Assembly: GCF_014192715.1 (NCBI RefSeq)
Contig: NZ_JACHYH010000002.1
Span: 372,001 to 436,000 of the forward strand
DNA: 64,000 bases
Direction of reading: 5' to 3'
Source: Luteibacter sp. Sphag1AF
Lineage (GTDB): Bacteria > Pseudomonadota > Gammaproteobacteria > Xanthomonadales > Rhodanobacteraceae
The notes beneath the pieces are model-generated. The model did no database searches. It saw only the letters and a list, made by a program, of their open reading frames with translations, and had not been told where the DNA came from. This document shows, piece after piece, positions 19,641-27,448 of this stretch. The position numbers were made by a program, and so were the translations under genes. Position 1 is the stretch's first letter. Each line of letters opens with the position of its first letter.

Positions 19641-20068
19641 GCCAGCCACAGGAAAGCACCGCCGCCGAGGCCCAGGCCGCCATCGCGGAGGAGTTCGCGT
19701 TCTTCGGAGACTGGACCGAGCGCTACCAGTACCTGATTGACCTTGGCCGCCAGCTGGCCCCGTTCCCCGAAGAGTGGAAAAGCGAGGACTACCGCGTCCA
19801 TGGCTGCCAGTCGATGGTGTGGCTGGTGCCGGGCGGCGACGCCTCGCGCATGCATTTCGATGCCACCAGCGATTCGGCCATCGTATCGGGCCTGATCGCC
19901 CTGGTGCTGCGGGTCTATTCCGACCGCTCTGCCCGGGAAATCGTGGATACCGAGCCCACCTTCATCCAGACCATTGGCCTGGCCAAGCACCTGTCCCCCA
20001 CCCGCTCCAACGGTCTGGCGGCCATGCTGGTCAAGCTGAAGGCACATGCGGCTGCGGCGCTGGCCTGA
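19637..20068 (+). CDS. sufE: Cysteine desulfuration protein SufE
   Basis: SufE accepts persulfide sulfur from a cysteine desulfurase (SufS or CsdA) for Fe-S cluster assembly. The 143-residue protein has the active cysteine in VHGCQSMVW (Cys57), and the rest matches the SufE/CsdE fold ([19 protein letters not shown]). ATG 19637 overlaps the cysS stop. No sufBCDS genes are in the window, so this may be a stand-alone CsdE-like or SufE copy. Confidence 0.93.
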   Translation: MSQPQESTAAEAQAAIAEEFAFFGDWTERYQYLIDLGRQLAPFPEEWKSEDYRVHGCQSMVWLVPGGDASRMHFDATSDSAIVSGLIALVLRVYSDRSAREIVDTEPTFIQTIGLAKHLSPTRSNGLAAMLVKLKAHAAAALA

Positions 20069-20119
20069 AGGGATCGCGAGCAAGTCCCCACAAGGCGGCC
20101 AACCGCCGCGCCACAAAAA

Positions 20120-20139
20120 AGCCCCGCGCAAGCGGGGCT
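20120..20139. terminator. Bidirectional terminator between sufE and dksA
   Basis: A stem AGCCCCGC / GCGGGGCT with a GCAA loop is preceded by six A residues. On the minus strand it is followed by TTTTTTG, so it ends dksA transcripts well; for sufE it has no T tract and is weaker. Confidence 0.75.
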
Positions 20140-20164
20140 CCTCGTCTCACGGACAAGCGACCAA

Positions 20165-21334
20165 TCAGTCGCCCATCTGCTTCTGCAGGTGCTCGCGACG
20201 CTCCTGGGCATCCAGGGACAGCGTGGCGATGGGACGGGCGTCGAGACGGTCAACGCCGATCTCTTCGTCGGTTTCTTCGCAGTAACCGTAGCGGCCTTCT
20301 TCGATGCGGCGCAGGGCCTTGTCGATCTTGGAAATCAGCTTGCGGTAACGGTCGCGGGTGCGAAGTTCGAGGGAGTTCTCGGTTTCGCGGGTAGCGCGCT
20401 CGGCTTCGTCGCCAACATCACGAACTTCCTCGCGGAGGTTGTCCATGGTCTGACGCGATTCCTCAACAAGCTGATCGCGCCAGTCGCGAAGCTTGTTGCG
20501 GAAATAAGCGAGGTGACGGGGATTCATGTATTCCTCGTCGGCCGACGGGCGGTAGCCGGTCGGAAGCTCGATCTGCGTCGTGGCCGGCAGCGCGTAGCGG
20601 CCGTCTTCGCGAGTTACGCCGTTATCGGCGGTTTGGGAGGCAAGGCTATTCATTCGTGATTGCGTGGACTTTTCGTTCTTGGATGAAGAGCGGCTGGACA
20701 CCGCGGACGCTGTCCGGGGTGCCGCGGCGGCAACGGCGGATGCTGTACGACCCTCGGCGGGCTTTACGGCATCTTGCACGACAGCGGATGGTTTCGCTGC
20801 AGGTGCGGAACCCGCTTTGGACGAGGCAGCTGCCTTGACCGGGGCGGTATTCCTGGAAACGGATGCTACGGGTGTCTTCGTGACAGGCTTGGTAGCCGCA
20901 ACCGGTGTTTTGGCTGCCGGTTTGGTAACAACTGGCCTGGCTGGCGCTTTCTTCGCCGGGGCGGGGGCCGCGACTTTGGCTACCGGCTTGGGCCTGGCAA
21001 CGACGGCGGCTTTTTTCGCCGGCGTTTTCTTTGCCGGAGCTTTGGCCACCACGGATTTGGCGGGTGTGGGCTTTTTCGGCACTGCCTTGGCCGGCGCCGC
21101 CTTTTTCACGGCCGCCTTGGTGGCGACGGGCCTGGCGGGTGCCTTCGCTGTCGGCTTCACGGCCTTGGTCGATTTCACTGCCTTGGCAGCAGCACGAACC
21201 GGCGACTTCGATGTGGATGTGACGCTCTTCCCCCCGGAAGCGGCCGTCCGGCCTTTTTTCGCGTCACCGGTCTTCACCCCGCCTTTTCCGGCGGCTGCTT
21301 TGGCTACTGCGGAACTACGAGCGGTTTTCGCCAT
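20165..21334 (-). CDS. dksA: DksA-family RNA polymerase-binding protein with long basic N-terminal tail
   Basis: The last 150 residues form a DksA protein: a coiled-coil (YFRNKLRDWRDQLVEESRQTMDNL) and the C-terminal region EGRYGYCEETDEEIGVDRL...ATLSLDAQERRE. DksA binds RNA polymerase and works with ppGpp at rRNA and stress promoters. Only one of the four zinc-finger cysteines remains, as in alphaproteobacterial DksA, so it probably does not bind zinc. The first 220 residues are a low-complexity Ala-Lys-Pro tail (AKAPARP, KKTPAKKAA type repeats) like histone H1 or AlgP. ATG 21334 follows AAGGTG; a GTG at 21343 is possible. The tail could bind DNA. Confidence 0.9.
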   Translation of the reverse strand: MAKTARSSAVAKAAAGKGGVKTGDAKKGRTAASGGKSVTSTSKSPVRAAAKAVKSTKAVKPTAKAPARPVATKAAVKKAAPAKAVPKKPTPAKSVVAKAPAKKTPAKKAAVVARPKPVAKVAAPAPAKKAPARPVVTKPAAKTPVAATKPVTKTPVASVSRNTAPVKAAASSKAGSAPAAKPSAVVQDAVKPAEGRTASAVAAAAPRTASAVSSRSSSKNEKSTQSRMNSLASQTADNGVTREDGRYALPATTQIELPTGYRPSADEEYMNPRHLAYFRNKLRDWRDQLVEESRQTMDNLREEVRDVGDEAERATRETENSLELRTRDRYRKLISKIDKALRRIEEGRYGYCEETDEEIGVDRLDARPIATLSLDAQERREHLQKQMGD

Positions 21335-21450
21335 ATCCTTCACCTTAGTGGCCGTGGCGGCGGGGTGTTATAGCCCAGATGTGTTACCCCAGCAACCCGT
21401 CTTCTGGAATACTTATAACCCTTAAAGGTTGCCGGCACCCTGCCCGGCCG

Positions 21451-21723
21451 ATGCCGGATATCGTGACCCGCCTCCTCATTTACCTTCTTTCCCTCTACAA
21501 GCGCTGGCTCAGCCCACTGCTGGGACAACGCTGCCGGTTCCATCCGTCCTGTTCCGATTATGCACGCGTAGCCATCGCGCGTTTCGGTCCCGCACGCGGC
21601 ATTGTCCTGACTGGCTGGCGCCTGATGCGCTGCCAACCGCTTTGCGAGGGCGGAGAAGACCCCGTCCCCCACACCTTCGTCCTGCGCCGCTGTGGCGCTC
21701 AAGGAGCACATTCGCATGACTGA
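21451..21723 (+). CDS. yidD: Membrane protein insertion efficiency factor YidD
   Basis: YidD is a small membrane-associated protein that assists YidC-linked insertion. The 90-residue protein has an amphipathic start (IVTRLLIYLLSLYKRWLSPLLG) and the diagnostic CRFHPSCSDYA motif, with LMRCQPLCEGG near the end. In most genomes yidD lies beside rnpA and yidC; here it is next to dihydroorotase. ATG 21451 starts exactly at the conserved N-terminus. Its stop overlaps the pyrC start by eight bases. Confidence 0.95.
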   Translation: MPDIVTRLLIYLLSLYKRWLSPLLGQRCRFHPSCSDYARVAIARFGPARGIVLTGWRLMRCQPLCEGGEDPVPHTFVLRRCGAQGAHSHD

Positions 21724-23053
21724 CGCCTGGCTGTTCAAGAACGCTGAAATGATCAACGAGGGCCGCCGCTGGACTGGTGACCTGCGCGTACGCGATGGAA
21801 AAATCGCGACTATCGGCACAGATCTGCAAAAGGAGGGTGACGAGCAGGTGATCGACGCGTCAGGCCTGTGGCTGATGCCGGGAATGATCGACGACCAGGT
21901 GCACTTCCGCGAACCGGGCCTCACGGCGAAAGCCGACATTCACAGCGAATCGCGCGCCTGTGCGGCGGGTGGCATCACCAGCTACATGGAAATGCCCAAC
22001 ACCAAGCCGCCTGCGCTTGATCGTGACTCGCTCGAAGCCAAGTACACCCGCGCCGCTGAAACCTCGGCGGTGAATTACGCCTTCTACCTGGGCGCCAGCA
22101 ACGACAACCTGGAAGCCATCCGCACGCTGGACCCGAAGTCCGCGCCGGGCGTGAAGGTGTTCATGGGCGCATCCACCGGCAACATGCTGGTCGACAACCC
22201 CGAAACCCTCGACGCCATCTTCCGCGATGTGCCCACGCCGATCATCACGCACTGCGAAGACACGCCGATGATCGACGCCAATCTGGCCAGGGCGCACGAG
22301 GTCTACGGCGACGACATTCCCGCCCGCGAGCACCCGCTGATCCGTTCGCGCGAGGCATGCATCAAATCCACCCGCCTGGCCATCGCGCTCGCGAAAAAGC
22401 ACGGCACGCGCCTGCACGTGCTGCACATCTCCACCGCCGACGAGCTGGCTCTGTTTGAGCCGGGCCCCATCGAGGGCAAGAAGATCACGGCCGAAACCTG
22501 CGTGCACTTCCTGCACTTCGATGATCGCGACTACGAAAAGCAGGGTTTTCTCATCAAGTGCAATCCGGCCATCAAGACCTCCGATGACCGCGAGCGCATC
22601 ACCGCTGCGCTGGCCGAAGGCCGCCTGGACGTGCTGGCCACCGATCACGCGCCGCATCTGCTGGAAGAGAAAGAACAGAAATACGACAAGGCTCCCTCTG
22701 GCCTGCCGCTGGTGCAGTTCGCCTTGCAGGCCGCGCTGGAGCGCGTGTTTGAAGGCAAGCTCACGCTTGAGCGCGTGGTGGAAGCGGTATGTCACGCGCC
22801 GGCCAAGCTTTTCGACGTGGACAAGCGCGGCTTCCTGCGCGAAGGCTACGCCGCGGATCTGGTGCTGGTCGATCCGAAGAAATCGCACACGGTCACCCGC
22901 GAAGAAGTGCTGTCCAAGTGTGGCTGGTCGCCATTTGAAGGCCATACCTTCCAGGCCAGCATCGCCTCGACCTTCGTCAACGGCCAGCGCGTGTGGGACG
23001 GCAAGACCGTGAACGATGCCGTGCGCGGCCAGCGTCTGGCGTTCGACCGTTGA
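21716..23053 (+). CDS. pyrC: Dihydroorotase
   Basis: The 445-residue enzyme belongs to the metal-dependent amidohydrolases and matches the Bacteroidetes-like branch of dihydroorotases that closes the pyrimidine ring. In the family the first metal motif is His-x-His; here it reads DDQVHFREPG, with Gln61 and His63, a change also seen in that branch. The bridging lysine is in VKVFMGASTG (Lys147), and ATDHAPH is present near 308. ATG 21716 has AAGGAG nine bases upstream. The C-terminal WSPFEG segment is typical. Hydantoinase-like activity is a less likely alternative. Confidence 0.9.
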   Translation: MTDAWLFKNAEMINEGRRWTGDLRVRDGKIATIGTDLQKEGDEQVIDASGLWLMPGMIDDQVHFREPGLTAKADIHSESRACAAGGITSYMEMPNTKPPALDRDSLEAKYTRAAETSAVNYAFYLGASNDNLEAIRTLDPKSAPGVKVFMGASTGNMLVDNPETLDAIFRDVPTPIITHCEDTPMIDANLARAHEVYGDDIPAREHPLIRSREACIKSTRLAIALAKKHGTRLHVLHISTADELALFEPGPIEGKKITAETCVHFLHFDDRDYEKQGFLIKCNPAIKTSDDRERITAALAEGRLDVLATDHAPHLLEEKEQKYDKAPSGLPLVQFALQAALERVFEGKLTLERVVEAVCHAPAKLFDVDKRGFLREGYAADLVLVDPKKSHTVTREEVLSKCGWSPFEGHTFQASIASTFVNGQRVWDGKTVNDAVRGQRLAFDR

Positions 23054-23859
23054 TCCGTCGAATTACCGCTTCGCTGCTTGCTCTGGCTGCCTGCGCTGTT
23101 GCGCAGGCAGCCGACCTGCCCACCTCGCTGTCGCAGGGTGGACTGGTCATTGCACACGCCGACCCGGGCTCGAAGGTCACCGTGGGGGGCAAACTGGTGC
23201 GCGTGGGCGAAGACGGCACGTTCGTGTTTGGTGCCGGTCGTGATGAGGTCGGGCCGCTGGTCGTCGTCATTCGCTCGGCATCGGGACAGTCGCAAACACA
23301 GCGACTGTTCGTCACACCGCGCGAGTGGCCGGTAGAACGCGTGGAAGGCGTCCCTGCAAAAACCGTGAATCCTCCGCCGGAGATCGCGGCACGCATCAAG
23401 CGCGAGCAGGCTCTGGTTACCGCTGCGCGCAATCGCGACGACGACCGGGAAGATTTCACCCACGGATTCATCTGGCCCGTACAGGGTCGCATCAGTGGGC
23501 GCTTCGGCAACCAGCGCATTTACAACGGCGATCCGAAAGCGCCGCACTCGGGCATGGATATCGCGGTGCCGCAGGGCACGCCAGTGAAGGCACCGGCCGC
23601 AGGCATCGTGACGTTCGCCGCACCGGATCTGTACCTGACAGGCGGCACCATCCTGCTGGATCACGGCTTCGGCCTGACCTCCAACTTCCTGCATCTGTCA
23701 CGGCTGGACGTGAAAGTCGGGCAGCGTGTCACGCAGGGGCAGGTCATCGGCGCAGCAGGCATGACGGGGCGGGCCACCGGGCCGCATGTGCACTGGGGCT
23801 TCAACTGGTTCGGCACCCGCCTGGACCCGTTGCTGCTGCCGGGCATCGCTCCTCCGTAG
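23050..23859 (+). CDS. Secreted M23 (LytM-type) metallopeptidase
   Basis: The 269-residue protein has a signal peptide (IRRITASLLALAACAVAQA), a beta-rich N-terminal part, and a C-terminal LytM domain with HSGMDI (His and Asp zinc ligands) and HVHWG (HxH). All zinc ligands are present, so it is probably an active cell-wall endopeptidase rather than an EnvC-like activator. The start is TTG 23050, overlapping the dihydroorotase stop as TTGA; no ATG or GTG lies near the signal peptide. It is on the same transcript as pyrC. Confidence 0.88.
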   Translation: MIRRITASLLALAACAVAQAADLPTSLSQGGLVIAHADPGSKVTVGGKLVRVGEDGTFVFGAGRDEVGPLVVVIRSASGQSQTQRLFVTPREWPVERVEGVPAKTVNPPPEIAARIKREQALVTAARNRDDDREDFTHGFIWPVQGRISGRFGNQRIYNGDPKAPHSGMDIAVPQGTPVKAPAAGIVTFAAPDLYLTGGTILLDHGFGLTSNFLHLSRLDVKVGQRVTQGQVIGAAGMTGRATGPHVHWGFNWFGTRLDPLLLPGIAPP

Positions 23860-23872
23860 CGAGAGCGAACCC

Positions 23873-23896
23873 TGTGGGAGCGAATCCGCTCCCACA
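23873..23896. repeat. REP-like palindrome
   Basis: TGTGGGAGCG and CGCTCCCACA flank a four-base centre, a perfect ten-base inverted repeat between two convergent genes. Short palindromes with the core GTGGGAGCG are scattered in many Pseudomonas and Xanthomonadales genomes; a related copy lies near 37405-37420. It may also end transcripts, although no T tract follows. Confidence 0.6.
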
Positions 23897-23903
23897 GCTC
23901 GAA

Positions 23904-24827
23904 TCAGCGCGCCTTGCTGGCGAAAGCCACCGCATCATGCGGATGCAGGCTTTCGTGGTGCGCGATGCGTACGTGGAAGTCAGCGATGCGTGCGTCCTCT
24001 TCCAGCGTTTTCTGGATACGACGTGCCGCATCTTCGCAGAACATCAGGTTGCCCCCGTTGGCCAGCGCGAAAGCCTGCTCGTCTTCACGCTTCACAGCCG
24101 TCTGCACAGGCGTGCCCAGCGCGGACTCCACGCGGTCGATCATGTCGATCAGCGGGAAACCTTCCTCGCTGGCCGGACGAACACGCAACGTGGCGGTACT
24201 GCGCTGTGCATGCGGCGTGGCCACGATGCCCTGCTCGCTGCCCAGCCACTTCAGGATGGTGTCGCGATCCAGCGCCGCTTCCGCCGGGAAGTTCTGCGCA
24301 AACCGATCCTGGATCAGCTGACGCGACAGCGCAGCGGATGCCGGGCACGTCGATGAATAGACCACGTCGGTGGTGATTTCCAGCGAGAAGCGCTCGCCCG
24401 CCAATGTGGCATCCAGGGTGATCGGGTAAGCACGCCAGCCGCTGTTGTCGCTGCGCAAGGCACGACGACGCACCAGGTGCTCGAAGCGGATGGTGATGCG
24501 GGCGTGATCGGACAACCCCTCATGCGATGCGAGGAATGCCTGCAACAGCGTTTTCAGGCCCGCAGGGGTGACCGGGCCGGCGGACAGGTACTGTTCCACC
24601 AGCAGGTACAGGCGCGACATGTGGATGCCACGCGCTTCGGGACGGACCAGATTGACCCATGCGCCCACTCGCGCGCTCGTCCCGCGGACGTCGCCGTCCC
24701 CGGCGTCGAAAGCGACGGGCATTTCCATGCCGTCCATGCCTACCCAGTCGAGCGTGCCGATGGCCAGCGCGTGTTCCTGCGAGGCCACATCAGGCATGAG
24801 ACGGGGGGCGGAGTCGTGGATGTACAT
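23904..24827 (-). CDS. folE2: GTP cyclohydrolase I type B (FolE2)
   Basis: FolE2 opens GTP to 7,8-dihydroneopterin triphosphate, the first step of folate synthesis. The 307-residue protein matches the zinc-independent type IB family along its length: GIHMSRLYLLVEQYL, TDVVYSSTCPASAALSRQLIQ with the catalytic cysteine, and FCEDAARRIQ near the end. ATG 24827 has AGGA seven bases upstream. In some bacteria folE2 is induced by zinc shortage; no Zur site was recognised here. Confidence 0.93.
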   Translation of the reverse strand: MYIHDSAPRLMPDVASQEHALAIGTLDWVGMDGMEMPVAFDAGDGDVRGTSARVGAWVNLVRPEARGIHMSRLYLLVEQYLSAGPVTPAGLKTLLQAFLASHEGLSDHARITIRFEHLVRRRALRSDNSGWRAYPITLDATLAGERFSLEITTDVVYSSTCPASAALSRQLIQDRFAQNFPAEAALDRDTILKWLGSEQGIVATPHAQRSTATLRVRPASEEGFPLIDMIDRVESALGTPVQTAVKREDEQAFALANGGNLMFCEDAARRIQKTLEEDARIADFHVRIAHHESLHPHDAVAFASKAR

Positions 24828-24925
24828 ATCAGGTCCTGATTCTTGCCGGCCTTCGTGCCGGTCTGCGTCACCGTTATGGGGCCTTCCCCCGGTGGCTCAA
24901 TGGTGCGGCGGTGGAAACGCTGCGT

Positions 24926-25762
24926 TCACGACTGCCGTCGGCTGTCCCGGGCGGAGCGCCAGGCACGGAACGCGGTGACCGGCCCCGTGCGCGACTGGCC
25001 CTTGTGAAGCTCCAGCATCGGATCGCCAGCACGCGATGCCGTGGCGGCGATGGCGCGGGCCGTGCGACCCTCAAGGCCGCGAAACACGCTCAGGGGCCCG
25101 GCCAGCGCCAGGGCCTCACGCAGGGCTCCGGCAAGATCGCCAAGCTGCCCACGCATCGCCTCGCGCCTCTCAGGCGTGTCGGTCTTCAACTGCTGACGGC
25201 TGACCCCATGCCGGGCCAGGCGCGACATGGGCAGCGGCAGCCGCTCGTGATCGGCATCCAGTTCCAGACGTGACAGCGAAAACAGCAGGTGCGACAACGT
25301 GGCAATGCGCGCGGCACGCTCCGTGGGCGCTTCGGCGCCATACCACCAGGCTGTTTCCAGCCCGGCCAGCGCGCCGTGCATGCCGCGTGCGGCCGCAATC
25401 TGCGCCGGGAAATCCGATGCGGTGCCCTGGTCAATCTGGGCCATGGCAGCAAGCACGGGAGCCAGCCAGCGGTCTGCCGGCACACGCGCAGCGCGCTCGC
25501 TGGCCCACAAGGCCTTGGTCAGCGGATGGCGACCGCCGCTGGCCGGCGCACCGGAAAGCTCTTCCGCCCACCAGTTGAGTTTCGCGGCAGCTACGTGCGG
25601 CTCGCGGATGCCGTACGCCGAAGCGATCAGTTCCTGCTCCAGCGCTGCCAGAGCAACGTGGGCGTCGCGCTCGGCGGGCTCCACGAAAGGCAGCGCAATC
25701 CGCTGCTGCGGCTGCACGGCCAGCCATTTGTCCACGTAGCTGGAGATGGCGCCCTCGTTCAC
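24926..25762 (-). CDS. Squalene/phytoene synthase-like protein
   Basis: The 278-residue, mostly helical protein resembles the squalene/phytoene-synthase fold: the AAKLNWWAEEL segment at about 58-68 corresponds to the LxWWRxEL motif of this family, including NDUFAF6-like proteins. The aspartate-rich motifs needed for prenyl-diphosphate chemistry are not obvious, so it may not be an active prenyl transferase. GTG 25762 overlaps the stop of gph as GTGA, making it the last gene of the mtaD-yciI-ubiG-gph run. The function is unknown; a link to quinone or membrane-complex assembly is only suggested by ubiG in the operon. Confidence 0.6.
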   Translation of the reverse strand: MNEGAISSYVDKWLAVQPQQRIALPFVEPAERDAHVALAALEQELIASAYGIREPHVAAAKLNWWAEELSGAPASGGRHPLTKALWASERAARVPADRWLAPVLAAMAQIDQGTASDFPAQIAAARGMHGALAGLETAWWYGAEAPTERAARIATLSHLLFSLSRLELDADHERLPLPMSRLARHGVSRQQLKTDTPERREAMRGQLGDLAGALREALALAGPLSVFRGLEGRTARAIAATASRAGDPMLELHKGQSRTGPVTAFRAWRSARDSRRQS

Positions 25763-26439
25763 GCAGCAACCCCGACAAGACCAAGCAACGCGGCCAGTTC
25801 GGCGGGCGAGTCGACTACGATGTCCGCTCCCCAGCTGTCCGGGTCGCCGCCATCGAGGTAGCCCCAGCGGACAGCGACGGTGTAAAGGCCTGCCGCCGCG
25901 CCTGCCTGCACGTCGCGACGATCATCGCCCACAAACACGCAGCGGGCCGGGTCCACTCCTGCGCGCGCGCAGGCGAGCAGCACGGGCGCGGGATCAGGCT
26001 TCTTCACCGGCAACGTATCGCCGGAAATCACGGCGGCCGTGTTCCAGTGCGGCACCAGACGCGGGAGCAGCGCATCGGTGAGGAAACCGGGCTTGTTGGT
26101 CACCACGCCCCACACAATGCCCCGAGCGTCCAGCCCTTCCAGCAGAGCCGGAATGCCGTCGAAGGCCACGGTGTGCGTGGCCATGGAAGCCTCGTAGATT
26201 TCCAGATAGCGCGGCACGCGTGCGAGCAGCGCGGCATCGTCGGCTTCGGGGAAGGCGCACGACAGCACGGCGCGCGAGCCGCGCGACACGACTTCGCGAA
26301 CCGGCGCATACGGGGGCGGTTCCACGCCCTCTTCCGCGCACTGGATCAACAGCGCGCCGTAAAGGTCCGGCGCGCTGTCCAGCAGCGTGCCGTCGAGATC
26401 GAAGAAGACGCCAGCAGGCGTGAAAGGCAGCGTGCTCAT
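25759..26439 (-). CDS. gph: Phosphoglycolate phosphatase-type HAD hydrolase
   Basis: The 226-residue HAD protein has motif I FFDLDGTLLDSAPDL, motif II TNKPG, and motif III/IV KPDPAPVLLACA and VGDDRRDVQAGAAAG. This pattern fits Gph, which removes phosphoglycolate, often from DNA repair. It also resembles MupP, an N-acetylmuramate-6-phosphatase often encoded next to ubiG in gammaproteobacteria, so a role in cell-wall recycling is an alternative. ATG 26439 overlaps the ubiG stop. Confidence 0.88.
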   Translation of the reverse strand: MSTLPFTPAGVFFDLDGTLLDSAPDLYGALLIQCAEEGVEPPPYAPVREVVSRGSRAVLSCAFPEADDAALLARVPRYLEIYEASMATHTVAFDGIPALLEGLDARGIVWGVVTNKPGFLTDALLPRLVPHWNTAAVISGDTLPVKKPDPAPVLLACARAGVDPARCVFVGDDRRDVQAGAAAGLYTVAVRWGYLDGGDPDSWGADIVVDSPAELAALLGLVGVAA

Positions 26440-27143
26440 GCCAGCTTCCGGGCGCTCAGCACGTAGTTGACGGCAGTGTTGCCGGTGAGGCGTGCGTTGC
26501 GGGTCAGCGGGTTGTACGCCAGTCCCTGGATGTCTTCCAGCTCAAGATTGAAACGACGGAGCATGCCGGCGATTTCAGATGGCTTGAGGAATTGCGCGTA
26601 GTGATGCGTGCCACGCGGCAGCAGGCGCATGAGGTACTCGGCGCCGACAATCGCTGCGCCAAACGCGGCGGGCGTGCGGTTCAGCGTGGACAGGAACAAC
26701 TGGCCGCCGGGCTTGAGCATCACCGACAGATCGCGGATCAGCGCAGCCGGATCGGGCACGTGCTCGATCATTTCCATGCAGCAGACCACGTCGAACGATG
26801 CCGGTTCGGTTTCGGCCAGTTCCGTGGAAGACTGAACGCGATAGTCGACGCTGAGATTCGATTCGAACAGATGCAGCTTCGCAATTTCGATGAGCTTGGC
26901 GCCCAGATCAATCGCCGTGACGTTGCCACCCGCACGCGCCAGCGCTTCGCTGAGAAGGCCCCCGCCGCAGCCCACGTCCACCACGCGCGCACCGCGCAGG
27001 TTGGCGCGACCGGACACGTAGGCGGCACGCACGGGATTGAGGTCGTGCAGCGGACGGGACTCGCCGTCCGGGTCCCACCAGCGGGAAGCGAGTTTTTCAA
27101 AGCGCGCGATTTCTTCGGCGCTGACATTGGCATTGGCTTGCAT
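26436..27143 (-). CDS. ubiG: Ubiquinone biosynthesis O-methyltransferase UbiG
   Basis: UbiG performs both O-methylations in ubiquinone synthesis. The 235-residue protein has the SAM motif VVDVGCGGGLLSEALA and typical UbiG parts: FEKLASRWWDPDGE...LHDLNP at the N-terminus and FLSTLNRTPAAF further on. ATG 27143 is preceded by GAGGTG; an earlier GTG/ATG would run into the yciI gene. Its stop overlaps gph. Confidence 0.97.
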   Translation of the reverse strand: MQANANVSAEEIARFEKLASRWWDPDGESRPLHDLNPVRAAYVSGRANLRGARVVDVGCGGGLLSEALARAGGNVTAIDLGAKLIEIAKLHLFESNLSVDYRVQSSTELAETEPASFDVVCCMEMIEHVPDPAALIRDLSVMLKPGGQLFLSTLNRTPAAFGAAIVGAEYLMRLLPRGTHHYAQFLKPSEIAGMLRRFNLELEDIQGLAYNPLTRNARLTGNTAVNYVLSARKLA

Positions 27144-27178
27144 GGTGACCACCTCGGGAGGCAGGGAACGGCGACGCG

Positions 27179-27448
27179 TCAGCGCGTCTGCCATTCGTGA
27201 ATCGTGAGTACCGACGATGCGGTGATGTGAAGCGGGTCCGATTCGACCAGCGCCGTCGCCGTGGCCAGGTCCGGGGCGCGCAGCAGGTACGCGCCACCGG
27301 TGCCATCGGCGAACGGCCCGGTGAGGTCGATCAGGCCCTGTACGGTCAGGTCGTCAATGAAGGCACGATGCGCCTGTCCCGCTTCCGGATCAAACTGCGG
27401 CGTGCGCATCGCGAGCACGAGGTAACGATTCAGCGGCACGGTCGTCAT
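27179..27448 (-). CDS. YciI-family protein
   Basis: The 89-residue protein shows the YciI ferredoxin-like fold: LAMRTPQFDPEAGQAHRAFIDDL and LTGPFADGTGGAYLL around residues 14-56, with the conserved His in AHRAF. Members are small enzymes or dehalogenase-like proteins of mostly unknown function. ATG 27448 overlaps the mtaD stop (ATGA), so it is coupled to the upstream deaminase. Confidence 0.85.
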   Translation of the reverse strand: MTTVPLNRYLVLAMRTPQFDPEAGQAHRAFIDDLTVQGLIDLTGPFADGTGGAYLLRAPDLATATALVESDPLHITASSVLTIHEWQTR

